Positions 26,858 through 35,600 of a DNA stretch of 49,479 bases are shown in pieces (position 1 is the first letter of the stretch; each line of letters starts with the position of its first letter). Position numbers and translations under genes: made by a program. The notes under the pieces were generated by a model, which did no database searches, was not told the origin of the DNA, and saw nothing but the letters and a program-made list of their open reading frames with translations. The DNA is from Okeania sp. SIO3I5 (GTDB taxonomy: Bacteria; Cyanobacteriota; Cyanobacteriia; Cyanobacteriales; Microcoleaceae): NCBI RefSeq assembly GCF_010672085.1, contig NZ_JAAHHT010000046.1, positions 1 through 49,479 of the forward strand, read 5' to 3'.

Positions 26858-28231
26858 ATGCTACTGAAATACAAGTACAAGCTAAAACCCCATAAAAGTC
26901 AAGGGCTAATTATTGCTAATTGGTTGGAATTAGCCCGACGTCAATATAATTACCGTTTGGCTGAAAGGTTAAACTGGTTTGAAGCAACCCGTACACCAGT
27001 TAATGCTTGTCCTCTTAATGTTTCAGTAGTACCAATAGAAAGAATTTACCAAAACATTCCAGAGTTTAGGATACAAACCCGCGACGGTAGAAAAAAGGAC
27101 AGTAATGGTCATCCGATAACTAGAAAAGGTGACAAACATCCCAACATAATAGATGGTTATGTAGCTTGGGAAACAGTACAGTTAGCAGACCTAGTACAAA
27201 CTAAAAAACTCTTCCCCGAATACAAGTCCATCCACTCCCAGGTATTGCAAGATGTGATCCAGCGCGTACAAACTACGATGGATAACTTTACCCAACCCGA
27301 TAAAAACGGTAAAACCAGTGGTAGACCTAAATTCAAGGGAAAGCATTACTATAATTCTTTTAGTTATCCCCAGTTGTCAAACACCAATATTGTCAAGAAT
27401 GCTAATGGTCGGTATTGTATCAATTTACCAAAGATTGACTTAGTCCCTTTAGTATTCAATCGCCCAATACCAGTAGGATTCAAGGTTAAGACAGGTACAG
27501 TAATCCGTGAAGCAGACGGATGGTATATTAGCTTTACGATAGAAGATAAAAGTGTACCTGTAGAGGTTGGAGAAATTCAGCCCACCAGGAAAAACTCAAA
27601 GGGTATTGATTTAGGATTGTTGCACTATGTTGTGACCAGTAATGGCGAGTTTGTAGAAGTGCCTAAGTTTTTCAGATTCTCTGAGCATCGCTTGTCCAAA
27701 CTACAAGCAAGATTAGCTAAAAAACCAAAACATTCTAAGGGTTGGAAAATTCTCAAAGGTAAAATTCGATCACTGCATCAGTTGATAGCTAGACAAAGGT
27801 TAGACTGGCAATTCAAACTAGCTTATCACTTGTTTAGTAATGTAAGTGTGATTTTTGTAGAAGACCTACAAATAGCTTCTTTAGTCCGACGTTGCAAAGC
27901 CAAATTAGGTGACAATGGTCAATTCTTACCCAATGGTCAATCAGCTAAATCAGGATTGAATAAGTCTTTGCAGGATGCAGCATTTGGCCAGTTTGTTCAA
28001 GTCTTAGAGTATGTCGCCTGGAAGTTGGGCAAAAGAATTATCAAAGTAGATCCAAAAGGTACATCTCAATATTGTTGGCAATGCTTGAATAAAGTCTCTA
28101 AAAGCTTATCAGAGCGTTGGCATTCATGCCCTAAATGTGGACAGGAACTAGACAGAGACTATAACTCGGCACTCCTAATACAAAAAATTGGATTGTTATC
28201 AACACGAGATGAGGAGAATCACTTCTGTTAA
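26858..28231 (+). CDS. tnpB: TnpB, RNA-guided endonuclease (second, divergent copy)
   Basis: A 457-residue TnpB of a different subfamily from the one at 6004-7233. RuvC motifs are GIDLGLLHYVVTSN (first aspartate, about residue 249), IFVEDLQIASLV (glutamate) and ELDRDYNSALLIQ (last aspartate). The zinc-finger cysteines are in YCWQCLNKV and SCPKCGQ. All catalytic residues are present. No tnpA accompanies it. A hairpin precedes the start and a strong omega-RNA-like hairpin follows the stop by about 30 bp, so the element looks structurally complete. Its position right after the glycan operon promoter side may mark a recent insertion. Confidence 0.93.
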   Translation: MLLKYKYKLKPHKSQGLIIANWLELARRQYNYRLAERLNWFEATRTPVNACPLNVSVVPIERIYQNIPEFRIQTRDGRKKDSNGHPITRKGDKHPNIIDGYVAWETVQLADLVQTKKLFPEYKSIHSQVLQDVIQRVQTTMDNFTQPDKNGKTSGRPKFKGKHYYNSFSYPQLSNTNIVKNANGRYCINLPKIDLVPLVFNRPIPVGFKVKTGTVIREADGWYISFTIEDKSVPVEVGEIQPTRKNSKGIDLGLLHYVVTSNGEFVEVPKFFRFSEHRLSKLQARLAKKPKHSKGWKILKGKIRSLHQLIARQRLDWQFKLAYHLFSNVSVIFVEDLQIASLVRRCKAKLGDNGQFLPNGQSAKSGLNKSLQDAAFGQFVQVLEYVAWKLGKRIIKVDPKGTSQYCWQCLNKVSKSLSERWHSCPKCGQELDRDYNSALLIQKIGLLSTRDEENHFC

Positions 28232-28302
28232 AACTGCGGTCAGGGCTGATCTGACTGAAGAATCCCGCGCTCTCCCGTAGGGGAGCGTCGGGAGTATGTC
28301 AA
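28232..28302 (+). ncRNA. Candidate omega-RNA 3' end / right end of the tnpB element
   Basis: Bases 28263-28293 fold into a 13-bp stem (TCCCG, CGCTC and CCC arms, with T bulges at 28273 and 28288) closed by a GTA triloop. This is followed by GTATGTCAA at 28294-28302, which resembles the right-end cleavage region of cyanobacterial IS605/IS1341 elements. In TnpB systems the omega-RNA scaffold runs from the 3' part of tnpB to this point, and the guide is the flanking host DNA (from about 28303). The exact boundary is inferred. Confidence 0.55.
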
Positions 28303-28486
28303 TAATTATGGATTAGAGAGTAGAAATTTCAAATAAAGTTCCCGGCTCATACATAAGGTTTAACTCAATAAATTAGGATTATACCAAATTCGCTTATCAA
28401 AAGGTAGTTTGTCTAATCTTTTATTGTATCAATTAATTTCATAAATGTCTGCTACAAATAGCTAGGCTACTTCTTAGTTATTAGAA

Positions 28487-28512
28487 GTCAGGAGTCAGGA
28501 GTCAGGAGTCAG
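28487..28512. repeat. AGTCAGG heptamer repeat
   Basis: Between three and four tandem copies of a 7-bp unit between the tnpB element and the first MITE. It is the complement of the CTCCTGA-type heptamer seen at 901-928. Confidence 0.75.
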
Positions 28513-28535
28513 AATAAATAGGTTTAATATCATCA

Positions 28536-28623
28536 CGACTTACGCAGAACCGCTATATATAGTAAGGGCGAATGCCATTCGCCCCTACATATGGTGTGTA
28601 ATTCCTTATGTTGCGTAAGTCCT
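28536..28623. repeat. MITE-like element with GACTTACGCA inverted ends, copy 1
   Basis: The left end GACTTACGCA (28537-28546) is inverted at 28612-28621 (TGCGTAAGTC), about 88 bp in all. Internally GGGCGAATGCCATTCGCCC forms a further perfect stem. It is non-coding. A related element with the same ends lies at 28777-28865. Confidence 0.65.
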
Positions 28624-28684
28624 GACCATAACAAAATTGTTTACCTACTAGAATGACACACTTTGAATATTGCAATAAGTGTAG

Positions 28685-28709
28685 GTTGGGTTGAGGGACG
28701 AAACCCAAC
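28685..28709. repeat. GTTGGGTT...AACCCAAC inverted repeat
   Basis: Eight-base arms at 28685-28692 and 28702-28709 are separated by nine bases. This is a dispersed hairpin repeat of a kind familiar from cyanobacterial intergenic regions. It lies between the two GACTTACGCA MITEs. The 28232-28948 gap otherwise shows no coding sequence. Confidence 0.6.
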
Positions 28710-28776
28710 AACAATGTTTTAGCTATGTCGGTCTACTAGCCTAATTTAATATTAGGATGGATAGGCATAGTTTATC

Positions 28777-28865
28777 AGGACTTACGCAAAGGCACTATAT
28801 ATAGAGTCTTGGTGCGTTACGCTAGCGCTAACACACCCTACCAGTAGCGTTCATGCGTAAGTCCT
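28777..28865. repeat. MITE-like element with AGGACTTACGCA inverted ends, copy 2
   Basis: The 12-bp arm AGGACTTACGCA (28777-28788) is perfectly inverted as TGCGTAAGTCCT (28854-28865), 89 bp overall. It shares the ends and the CTATATATAG-like subterminal stretch with copy 1, but the interior differs (GCTAGCGCTAAC). Confidence 0.7.
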
Positions 28866-28948
28866 ATTTATATTATTTTGATCGGCTAGAATAATAAAAT
28901 CAGTAACCTTTAATTATTGTATAGCGATCGCTCCTCAACGAGAAATTT

Positions 28949-29182
28949 ATGTCTAATAAACTATTAGAAATTGAACAAGCAATTAATTGTTTATCTTTAG
29001 ATGAACAAAAATGGTTACTTAACCGTTTAAGTGAAAAAGTCAAGCAAAAGTCAACTCAAATACTTGAAAACTATAAGGTAGAAAATCAGATTGAACTAAT
29101 GGCAAAAGATCCAGATATTCAAAGAGAGATAGCTTTAATTGAGCAAGAATTTATAATTACCGAAATGGATGGAATTGATTGA
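28949..29182 (+). CDS. MazE-position antitoxin-like small protein
   Basis: A 77-residue helical, charged protein (MSNKLLEIEQAINCLSLDEQ start). It is assigned as antitoxin because it overlaps the following MazF-type toxin gene by 4 bp and has the size and acidic C-terminus usual for toxin-neutralising partners. It is not a classical AbrB-fold MazE; cyanobacterial mazF genes often carry this helical partner. A HIP1 site lies shortly upstream. Direct evidence for the function is positional only. Confidence 0.7.
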   Translation: MSNKLLEIEQAINCLSLDEQKWLLNRLSEKVKQKSTQILENYKVENQIELMAKDPDIQREIALIEQEFIITEMDGID

Positions 29183-29532
29183 TTGTGACTATTCAAAGAG
29201 GAGAAATTTATTTTGTCAATCTTAATCCTGTAAAAGGTAGAGAACAATCTGGTGCTAGACCTGTTCTGGTTTTGTCTATTGATACTATTAATAAGTTACC
29301 ATTAGTTGTAACGGTAGTTGTAGGAACAAAAAGCGAAAATATTCAACGGGATTTTCCGACTAATGTTAGAGTTTCATCTGATGAAAGTGGATTACTTTTA
29401 GAAACAGTTTTTCTTTGTTTTCAAATTCGTTCTTTAGATGGAAGTAGGTTTTCGGAGCAACCAGTAGGAAAATTATCTGATGATAAAATGAAAGAAATTG
29501 AAACAGCAGTACGTTATTGTTTAGGATTATAA
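29179..29532 (+). CDS. mazF: MazF/PemK-type mRNA interferase toxin
   Basis: A 117-residue CcdB/PemK-like toxin predicted to cleave mRNA at short motifs. RGEIYFVNLNPVKGREQSGA followed by RPVLVLS is the family signature, and the S-x-x-x-G-LLLETVFLCFQIRSLD strand is also typical. The annotated frame opens at TTG 29179 (overlapping the upstream stop). GTG 29185 is an equally good start and gives MTIQRGEIYF, the usual MazF beginning. Translational coupling to the upstream antitoxin is expected. Confidence 0.92.
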   Translation: MIVTIQRGEIYFVNLNPVKGREQSGARPVLVLSIDTINKLPLVVTVVVGTKSENIQRDFPTNVRVSSDESGLLLETVFLCFQIRSLDGSRFSEQPVGKLSDDKMKEIETAVRYCLGL

Positions 29533-29731
29533 ATAAATTGGAATGGTAATCCCTAGAGCTGCTACCCGGAAGTTAAAATTTAAAAATTAAAGGAGAAGCA
29601 GTTAGTCAGAACAAGACTTGACAACCGCTTACTTAAAAAGGCAAATAACTATCAGGAATTTCTCCCAATAAAATTAAGTAATCCTGTTAATTGGTTAATG
29701 AATAATTTTCAATAAAAAGGAGAAACTAGAA

Positions 29732-29923
29732 ATGAAACCAATTGAACTTAGAAGAAAAGGTGAGCAAGTTTTAGTAGATAATTTGGGTCAGATTAATACC
29801 ATTCGTTTTTTACAACAAATGGGATGGGCACATGGTGATTATACGAAGGAACGAGAAGAGCTACTCAAGGGAGTAACGCGGGAGGAATTTTTGCAAAACC
29901 TTGAGCGGATTAGGAATCTTTAA
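29732..29923 (+). CDS. Small conserved-looking hypothetical protein (63 aa)
   Basis: It starts MKPIELRRKGEQVLVDNLGQ after a clear AAAAGGAG site. It is charged and helical at the C-terminus, with no membrane segment or recognised motif. It sits in a cluster of toxin-antitoxin genes and may be an antitoxin or a stand-alone small protein, but no function is proposed. Just upstream (29600-29716) an open stretch ending LSNPVNWLMNNFQ lacks a start codon and may be a gene remnant. Confidence 0.5.
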   Translation: MKPIELRRKGEQVLVDNLGQINTIRFLQQMGWAHGDYTKEREELLKGVTREEFLQNLERIRNL

Positions 29924-30057
29924 AACAGAAAATTAGATTAAACTCAATAGTTTTAATTAATCAAGACTTAATAATAACTGAAATAGATGAAATTAGAAAT
30001 TAATTAATTCAGGTTATTTTTATTTGAAGATTTAGATAGTACAAAACTTAAAAAGTT

Positions 30058-30375
30058 ATGACAATAAGTAAGGTTAGACAGCAAATTTTAGAACGTCTAG
30101 AGCCATTACCAAGTGAACAAGTAAAAAATTTGCTCTTAAAATGGCTATTAAATTCATCTGGAAATTTAGAAGATTTTGAGGAATTGCTGAAAAGTCAATC
30201 AAGTCAAAAAACAGAAGAATTATTAGATTAAGGCGAGATAGACTCTGAATTAAACTTTCGCTCTCTGACAAAAGAAGAAATGATTCTGCAAAGTAAATTA
30301 GCTCTGGAAACTTATTATCGCCAAGATACTTCTGTTAAGCATAACCGGGTGCGGGAATGGGCAGATAGCTATTGA
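30058..30375 (+). pseudogene. Antitoxin-like gene interrupted by an in-frame TAA
   Basis: ATG 30058 opens MTISKVRQQILERLEPLPSE and runs 57 codons to TAA at 30229-30231. The same frame continues without a gap as GEIDSELNFRSLTKEEMILQ and on to VKHNRVREWADSY, stopping at 30373-30375. The tail (LTxEEMxxQS, ...HxRVxEWxDS) resembles the C-terminus of short cyanobacterial antitoxins. A 105-codon gene with one nonsense mutation explains the pattern best. The first 57 residues might still be made. Confidence 0.6.
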
Positions 30376-30446
30376 TAATGGATAATTGATAATGGATAAT
30401 TGATAATTAATCCCCATAGCTTTGAGATATTATTTTTTGGTCATTA

Positions 30447-30671
30447 TTAATAGATTGTTTCCCTTTTTAAAGCATAATTCGGCAATCCTGGGCTATTTTG
30501 GGGCTGATTTTCTGCCCAATTTTTCCAAGTCTCTGCCCGTTGTTTTGGCATCTTTGGGTCGGGTTTGACCAGAATTTTTTGTTTGATAAATTCACTAAAA
30601 TCTAGAATTTGTTGTTGTTTTTCCGGTGGTAGTTCTCTGAGGTTTTTGAGTAAAGCTTGTTCTATATTCAT
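30447..30671 (-). CDS. Orphan DUF2281/VapB-type antitoxin
   Basis: A 74-residue protein. LRELPPEKQQQILDFSEFIK (from residue ~11) is the DUF2281-like helix pair of VapB-class antitoxins, and the C-terminus LPNYALKRETIY matches the usual LPDEALxRDTIY ending. No PIN toxin lies downstream on the minus strand, where only repeats follow, so it is an orphan that could act in trans or be a leftover. No strong ribosome site is seen. Confidence 0.65.
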   Translation of the reverse strand: MNIEQALLKNLRELPPEKQQQILDFSEFIKQKILVKPDPKMPKQRAETWKNWAENQPQNSPGLPNYALKRETIY

Positions 30672-31319
30672 TAGACTGATGGTTAGATTGAATGATAAAA
30701 GCAGTAAAGATTAGAGATTGAATGTATCAGGAAATATAAAAAGGAGATAGGGAATAAGGATTGGTAAAAATTATATGAATCAGTAAGAGATAAAGATGTC
30801 TGGTATGGCATAGAAGAATTAAAAGAAATGATTGATAATTTTCCAGAATTAAAAAATGTAGAAATAGACATTTTCTAGCATCCAGAAAGCGATCGCTCTT
30901 CAGAAATATCTAATTACTTAATAGGATTTTAGAAATAAATTTTGATATATTCTCCAGGCGCAAGTACCTGGGGATTCTTAATTTGAAAAATGATTATTGG
31001 TTTTGCACTTTTTAATCAATTTGGTATCTTTTACATTGATTTTCCTTTCTGAAACATTCGCGATGTAGCTGCCGCTATGCTCCGCCTTTAATGTCGCGCA
31101 GCGTTTCATTTTGGCCACAGCCGAAATGCAGAACGGAGTTCAATCGCTGAAAAATTCTATTATCTCTAGTTAAAGGTTGAATAAAAAGTCATGTGTATAG
31201 GCGAATTACCCCTGACGGTTTTTATAGTATCAAAATTTTTGTCAGGATGCAACCGAAAATTCTTTGGCGCGCGATTTTTTTTGGTAGCTCTCACAAAATG
31301 AAAATGTTGGTGATTTTCC
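30672..31319. other. Gene-poor stretch before the 68-bp array
   Basis: No intact gene is visible. A plus-strand stretch at about 30771-30878 reads in one frame as KDVWYGIEELKEMIDNFPEL and on to a TAG, but lacks a start and is at most a gene remnant. Around 31050-31120 there is a GC-richer patch (GCTGCCGCTATGCTCCGC) of the dispersed cyanobacterial repeat type. The rest is AT-rich with no recognisable signal. Confidence 0.4.
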
Positions 31320-32540
31320 ATTGAGCAGAAATTCCTATTGCCACATACGCAATAAAAGTTTTTACCGACTCTACAGATGAAATTTTCCCTGAGCAAAAAT
31401 TCCTATTGCCACATACGCAATAAAAGTTTTTACCGACTCTACAGATGAAATTTTCCCTGAGCAGAAATTCCTATTGCCACATACGCAATAAAAGTTTTTA
31501 CCGACTCTACAGATGAAATTTTCCCTGAGCAAAAATTCCTATTGCCACATACGCAATAAAAGTTTTTACCTACTCTATAGATGAAATTTCGACTGAGCAA
31601 AAATTCCTATTGCCACATACGCAATAAAAGTTTTTACCGACTCTACAGATGAAATTTTCCCTGAGCAAAAATTCCTATTGCCACATACGCAATAAAAGTT
31701 TTTACCGACTCTACAGATGAAATTTCGACTGAGCAGAAATTCCTATTGCCACATACGCAATAAAAGTTTTTACCGACTCTACAGATGAAATTTTCCCTGA
31801 GCAGAAATTCCTATTGCCACATACGCAATAAAAGTTTTTACCGACTCTACAGATGAAATTTTCCCTGAGCAGAAATTCCTATTGCCACATACGCAATAAA
31901 AGTTTTTACCTACCCTAAAGACAAAATTTCCCTGAGCAAAAATTCCTATTGCCACATACGCAATAAAAGTTTTTACCTACCCTATAGATGAAATTTTCCC
32001 TGAGCAAAAATTCCTATTGCCACATACGCAATAAAAGTTTTTACCTACCCTATAGATGAAATTTTCCCTGAGCAAAATTCCCTGAGCAGAAATTTTTATT
32101 GCTCTATACACAATAAAAGTTTTCCTCCCCTCTACAGATGAAATTTATCCTGAGCAAAAATTCCTATTGCCACATACGCAATAAAAGTTTTTACCTAGCC
32201 TAAAGATGAAATTTTCCCTGAGCAAAAATTCCTATTGCCACATACGCAATAAAAGTTTTTACCTAGCCTAAAGATGAAATTTTCCCTGAGCAAAAATTCC
32301 TATTGCCACATACGCAATAAAAGTTTTTACCTAGCCTAAAGATGAAATTTTCCCTGAGCAAAAATTCCTATTGCCACATACGCAATAAAAAGTTTTCCTG
32401 CCTCACAGACAAAATTTCCCCTGAGCAAAAATTCCTATTACCACATACGCAACAAAAAGTTTTCCTGCCTCACAGACAAAATTTTCCCTGAGCAAAAATT
32501 CCTATTGCCACATACGCAACAAAAGCTACCACTCCAAAAA
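31320..32540. repeat. 68-bp tandem array, ~18 units, upstream of smc
   Basis: Units recur at 31331, 31399, 31467, 31535, 31603, 31671, 31739, 31807, 31875, 31942, 32010, ~32090 (degenerate, with an extra partial unit), 32160, 32228, 32296, 32364, 32431 and 32498, with a period of 68 or 67 bp. Each contains TATTGC-CACATAC-GCAATA, a 6-bp hairpin with a 7-base loop. The whole unit is conserved, so it is a minisatellite and not a CRISPR array. Variation is concentrated in the segment after AAAGTTTTTACC (GACTCTACAG, TACCCTATAG or TAGCCTAAAG). It ends 85 bp before the smc start. Confidence 0.95.
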
Positions 32541-32624
32541 ATCCCAGAAACTAAAAGCCACAATCCGCAAGTCCTGTCTATAATTAATTAGATACAAATC
32601 TATCCAGTCCGAAAACTGGCCTTC

Positions 32625-35600
32625 ATGGTTCATATCAAACGCCTGGAACTGACAAACTTTAAATCCTTCGGCGGCACAACGACAATTCCGTTGCTGCCGG
32701 GTTTTACTGTGGTTTCTGGACCTAACGGTTCTGGCAAATCTAATATTCTTGATGCACTTCTATTTTGTTTGGGCTTATCTACTTCCAAGGGTATGAGAGC
32801 CGAACGTTTACCAGATTTGGTTAACAATAAATTGGCAGGACGTAAAACTGTCGAAACTATTGTTACTGTCACCTTTGATTTAGAAGACCTCTCCAATCAA
32901 AATAATGGCCATAAAGAACCAGACTCTTCACAGCCAGAACTACCAGAAGTAGAAGAAAATGGAGCGAAAATCTTAGCATCTGAATCTGAAGACCCCTTTG
33001 AAATAGCTAATTCTTTTGATTCATTAGTAGAGTGGAGTATCTCTCGCCGCCTCCGAGTTACTAAACAAGGTACTTATACTTCTACTTATTATATGAATGG
33101 TCAGCCATGTACTCTGACGGAACTCCACGAACAACTAAATCAACTTCGGGTTTATGCGGAAGGATATAACGTGGTTCTCCAAGGTGATGTGACTGGGATT
33201 ATTTCGATGAAGGCGAGGGAACGTCGCGAGATTATTGATGAAATGGCAGGGGTGGCTCAGTTTGATCGAAAAATTTCTCTGGCAAAAGGCAAACTAGATG
33301 AGGTGAAGGAGCAGGAGGAAAAAAGTCGCATTGTGGAAAAAGAATTGCAGAAACAATGTGACCGTCTTTCCCAAGATTGTGTGAAGGCTAAAAAATATCA
33401 ACAGTTACGAGGGGAGTTGGAGGAAAAGAGTCTCTGGCAAACAATACTTAAATGGCAAAATCTCCAAAAGCAGGTATGGAAACTTCGGGAAAATATTGAG
33501 TCGGGCGATCGCTCCCTCGCGGAATTTAACGAAAATATTCAGACTAAAGAAACTGAAATTAAACGAGCTTCTACTGAACTAGACAAACTTAATGCTCAAG
33601 TAAAGGCTTTGGGGGAAGAGGAACTTTTAGCTTTACAGTCAACTTTGGCTACCCAAGAAGCGGAGCGCCGACAACTCCAGGAAAAGCAGAAAGAATTAGA
33701 GACTACTATTAATCAGACTAAAACTAATCTTGGTCAACTAGAAGAGGAAGTAGATAGACTCCAGCAAAATTTAGAAGTATTAGCCACAGAAAAAATTGTT
33801 CAAGGTCAAAATCTCTCATCTTTAGAAGCTACCCGCAACGGGGCTATTGAAATTTTGAACCAACAACGTGAGTCGGCGAGTGCTATTGCCGATACTGCTG
33901 AAGCTTGGGTAAAACAACAAGCTCAACTTCATCATCAAATTGAAACTCTACAACAAACTCTTAACCCTCAACGGACTGAGCAAGCTAGAGTTAGGGAAAA
34001 AATTTACCAGTTAGAAAAGCAAATTCAAGAACAACAAGAGTCTCTAGGAACTTTAGGAGTAGAAATTGAAAATCAGACGAAATACTATGAACAGATAAAA
34101 GAGTCAAAAGAAGCATCAAGTTATCAAGTAGAATCTTTGACAAAACAATTAGAGGCTGTTGAACAAGAACTACAAATTCAGCAAGATACTCAAACTCGCC
34201 TCCTGCAAGAACAAAGAGATAGACAAAGAAAACTTGATAAACTAGAAGCTCAACAACAGGCAATTCAAGAAGCCACAGGTACTTATGCCACTAAAATGCT
34301 GCAACAGTCGGGTATTTCCGGCATTTGTGGATTAGTGGCACAACTCGGAAAAGTCGAACCAAAATATCAATTAGCTTTAGAAATTGCTGCGGGTAGCCGT
34401 CTAGGGAATATGGTAGTCGAAAATGATCGAGTCGCTGCCTCCGGAATTGAATTTTTGAAAAAGCAAAAAGCTGGCAGAATGACATTTTTGCCTTTGAATA
34501 AAATTAGACCTCCCAGACTCAACCAAGATAATAGTTTACGTTGGGGAGCAGGCGGATTTATAGATTATGCTGTGAATTTGATCGACTGTGACTCTCGCTA
34601 CGGAAATATTTTTGCTTATGTGTTTGGTTCAACCGTGGTCTTTGATACCTTGGCAAATGCTAGACAACATTTAGGTAAATATCGAATAGTTACTCTCGAT
34701 GGAGAAATATTAGAGAGTAGTGGGGCGATGACTGGTGGAAGTATGTCGCGCCGTTCCGGGAGCCTGCATTTTGGCACCGTTGATGGTGGGGACTCCACAG
34801 AAATAGGAGAAATGGAAAGTCATCGTCAACGTTTACAAGAAATAGATATAGTTCTAGAGCGATGTGTGGCAGAAATTTCTCAACTCCAAGAAAAAGTAAA
34901 AGAGCGATCGCGAGCTTTGATGGAAGGAAGGGAGTATTTTCGAGAAACTCAGCTAAAAGTAGAACAAATTGAGGCAGAATTACAAAAATTGACCAAACAA
35001 CAGGAGCAAGGGCAAGGGCAATTAGAGAAAAATACTCAAGAATTGGCTAATGCTCAAACTAGATTAGTATCCCTAGATCGAGAAATTCCAGTTCAGGAAA
35101 CCCAGTTAACTCAGCTAAGAGAAACTTTAGCCGAGTTGGAAAAATCTCATACTCACAGTGAATGGCAACAGATGCAAACTATGATTCGGTCTCAAGAGGC
35201 AGTTTTGCAAGAACGGGAAACTACTTTACGGACTGCCGAACAACAACTACAAGATTTAGAAAATCAACAACAGCTCTTACAAGAAAAGGTAGAAACAACT
35301 TCTCGTCGCCGTTCAGAATATCAAGAGCAAGAATTAAAGGCTAAAAATACCATAAAAGAAGTAAACAGTCAAATTTTAGTTGTGGACGAGCAAATTGCCC
35401 AGACTAAAGCAGGTATGGCCAAAGCAGAAGAAAAATTAGGGACAGAAAAACAAAAAAGAGACCAAGCAGAGGCAAATCTGCGGGAACTTCATTTAGCTAA
35501 ACAACAATTAGAATGGCAGCTACAAAAATTACAGGAATCTCAACAGGGACGTCGGGAACAGTTAGTCGCTTTGCAAACCCAGTTAGAAGAACAAAAGGCA

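Noticed and set aside
31320-32540. Possible CRISPR array (regular repeats of ~68 bp)
   Set aside because: The complete unit is conserved, with no unique spacers of constant length between constant repeats, and no cas genes are nearby. It is a minisatellite.
33991-34263. Antisense frames inside smc
   Set aside because: Coiled-coil codon bias generates long leucine-rich antisense frames. No start signals or domains support them.
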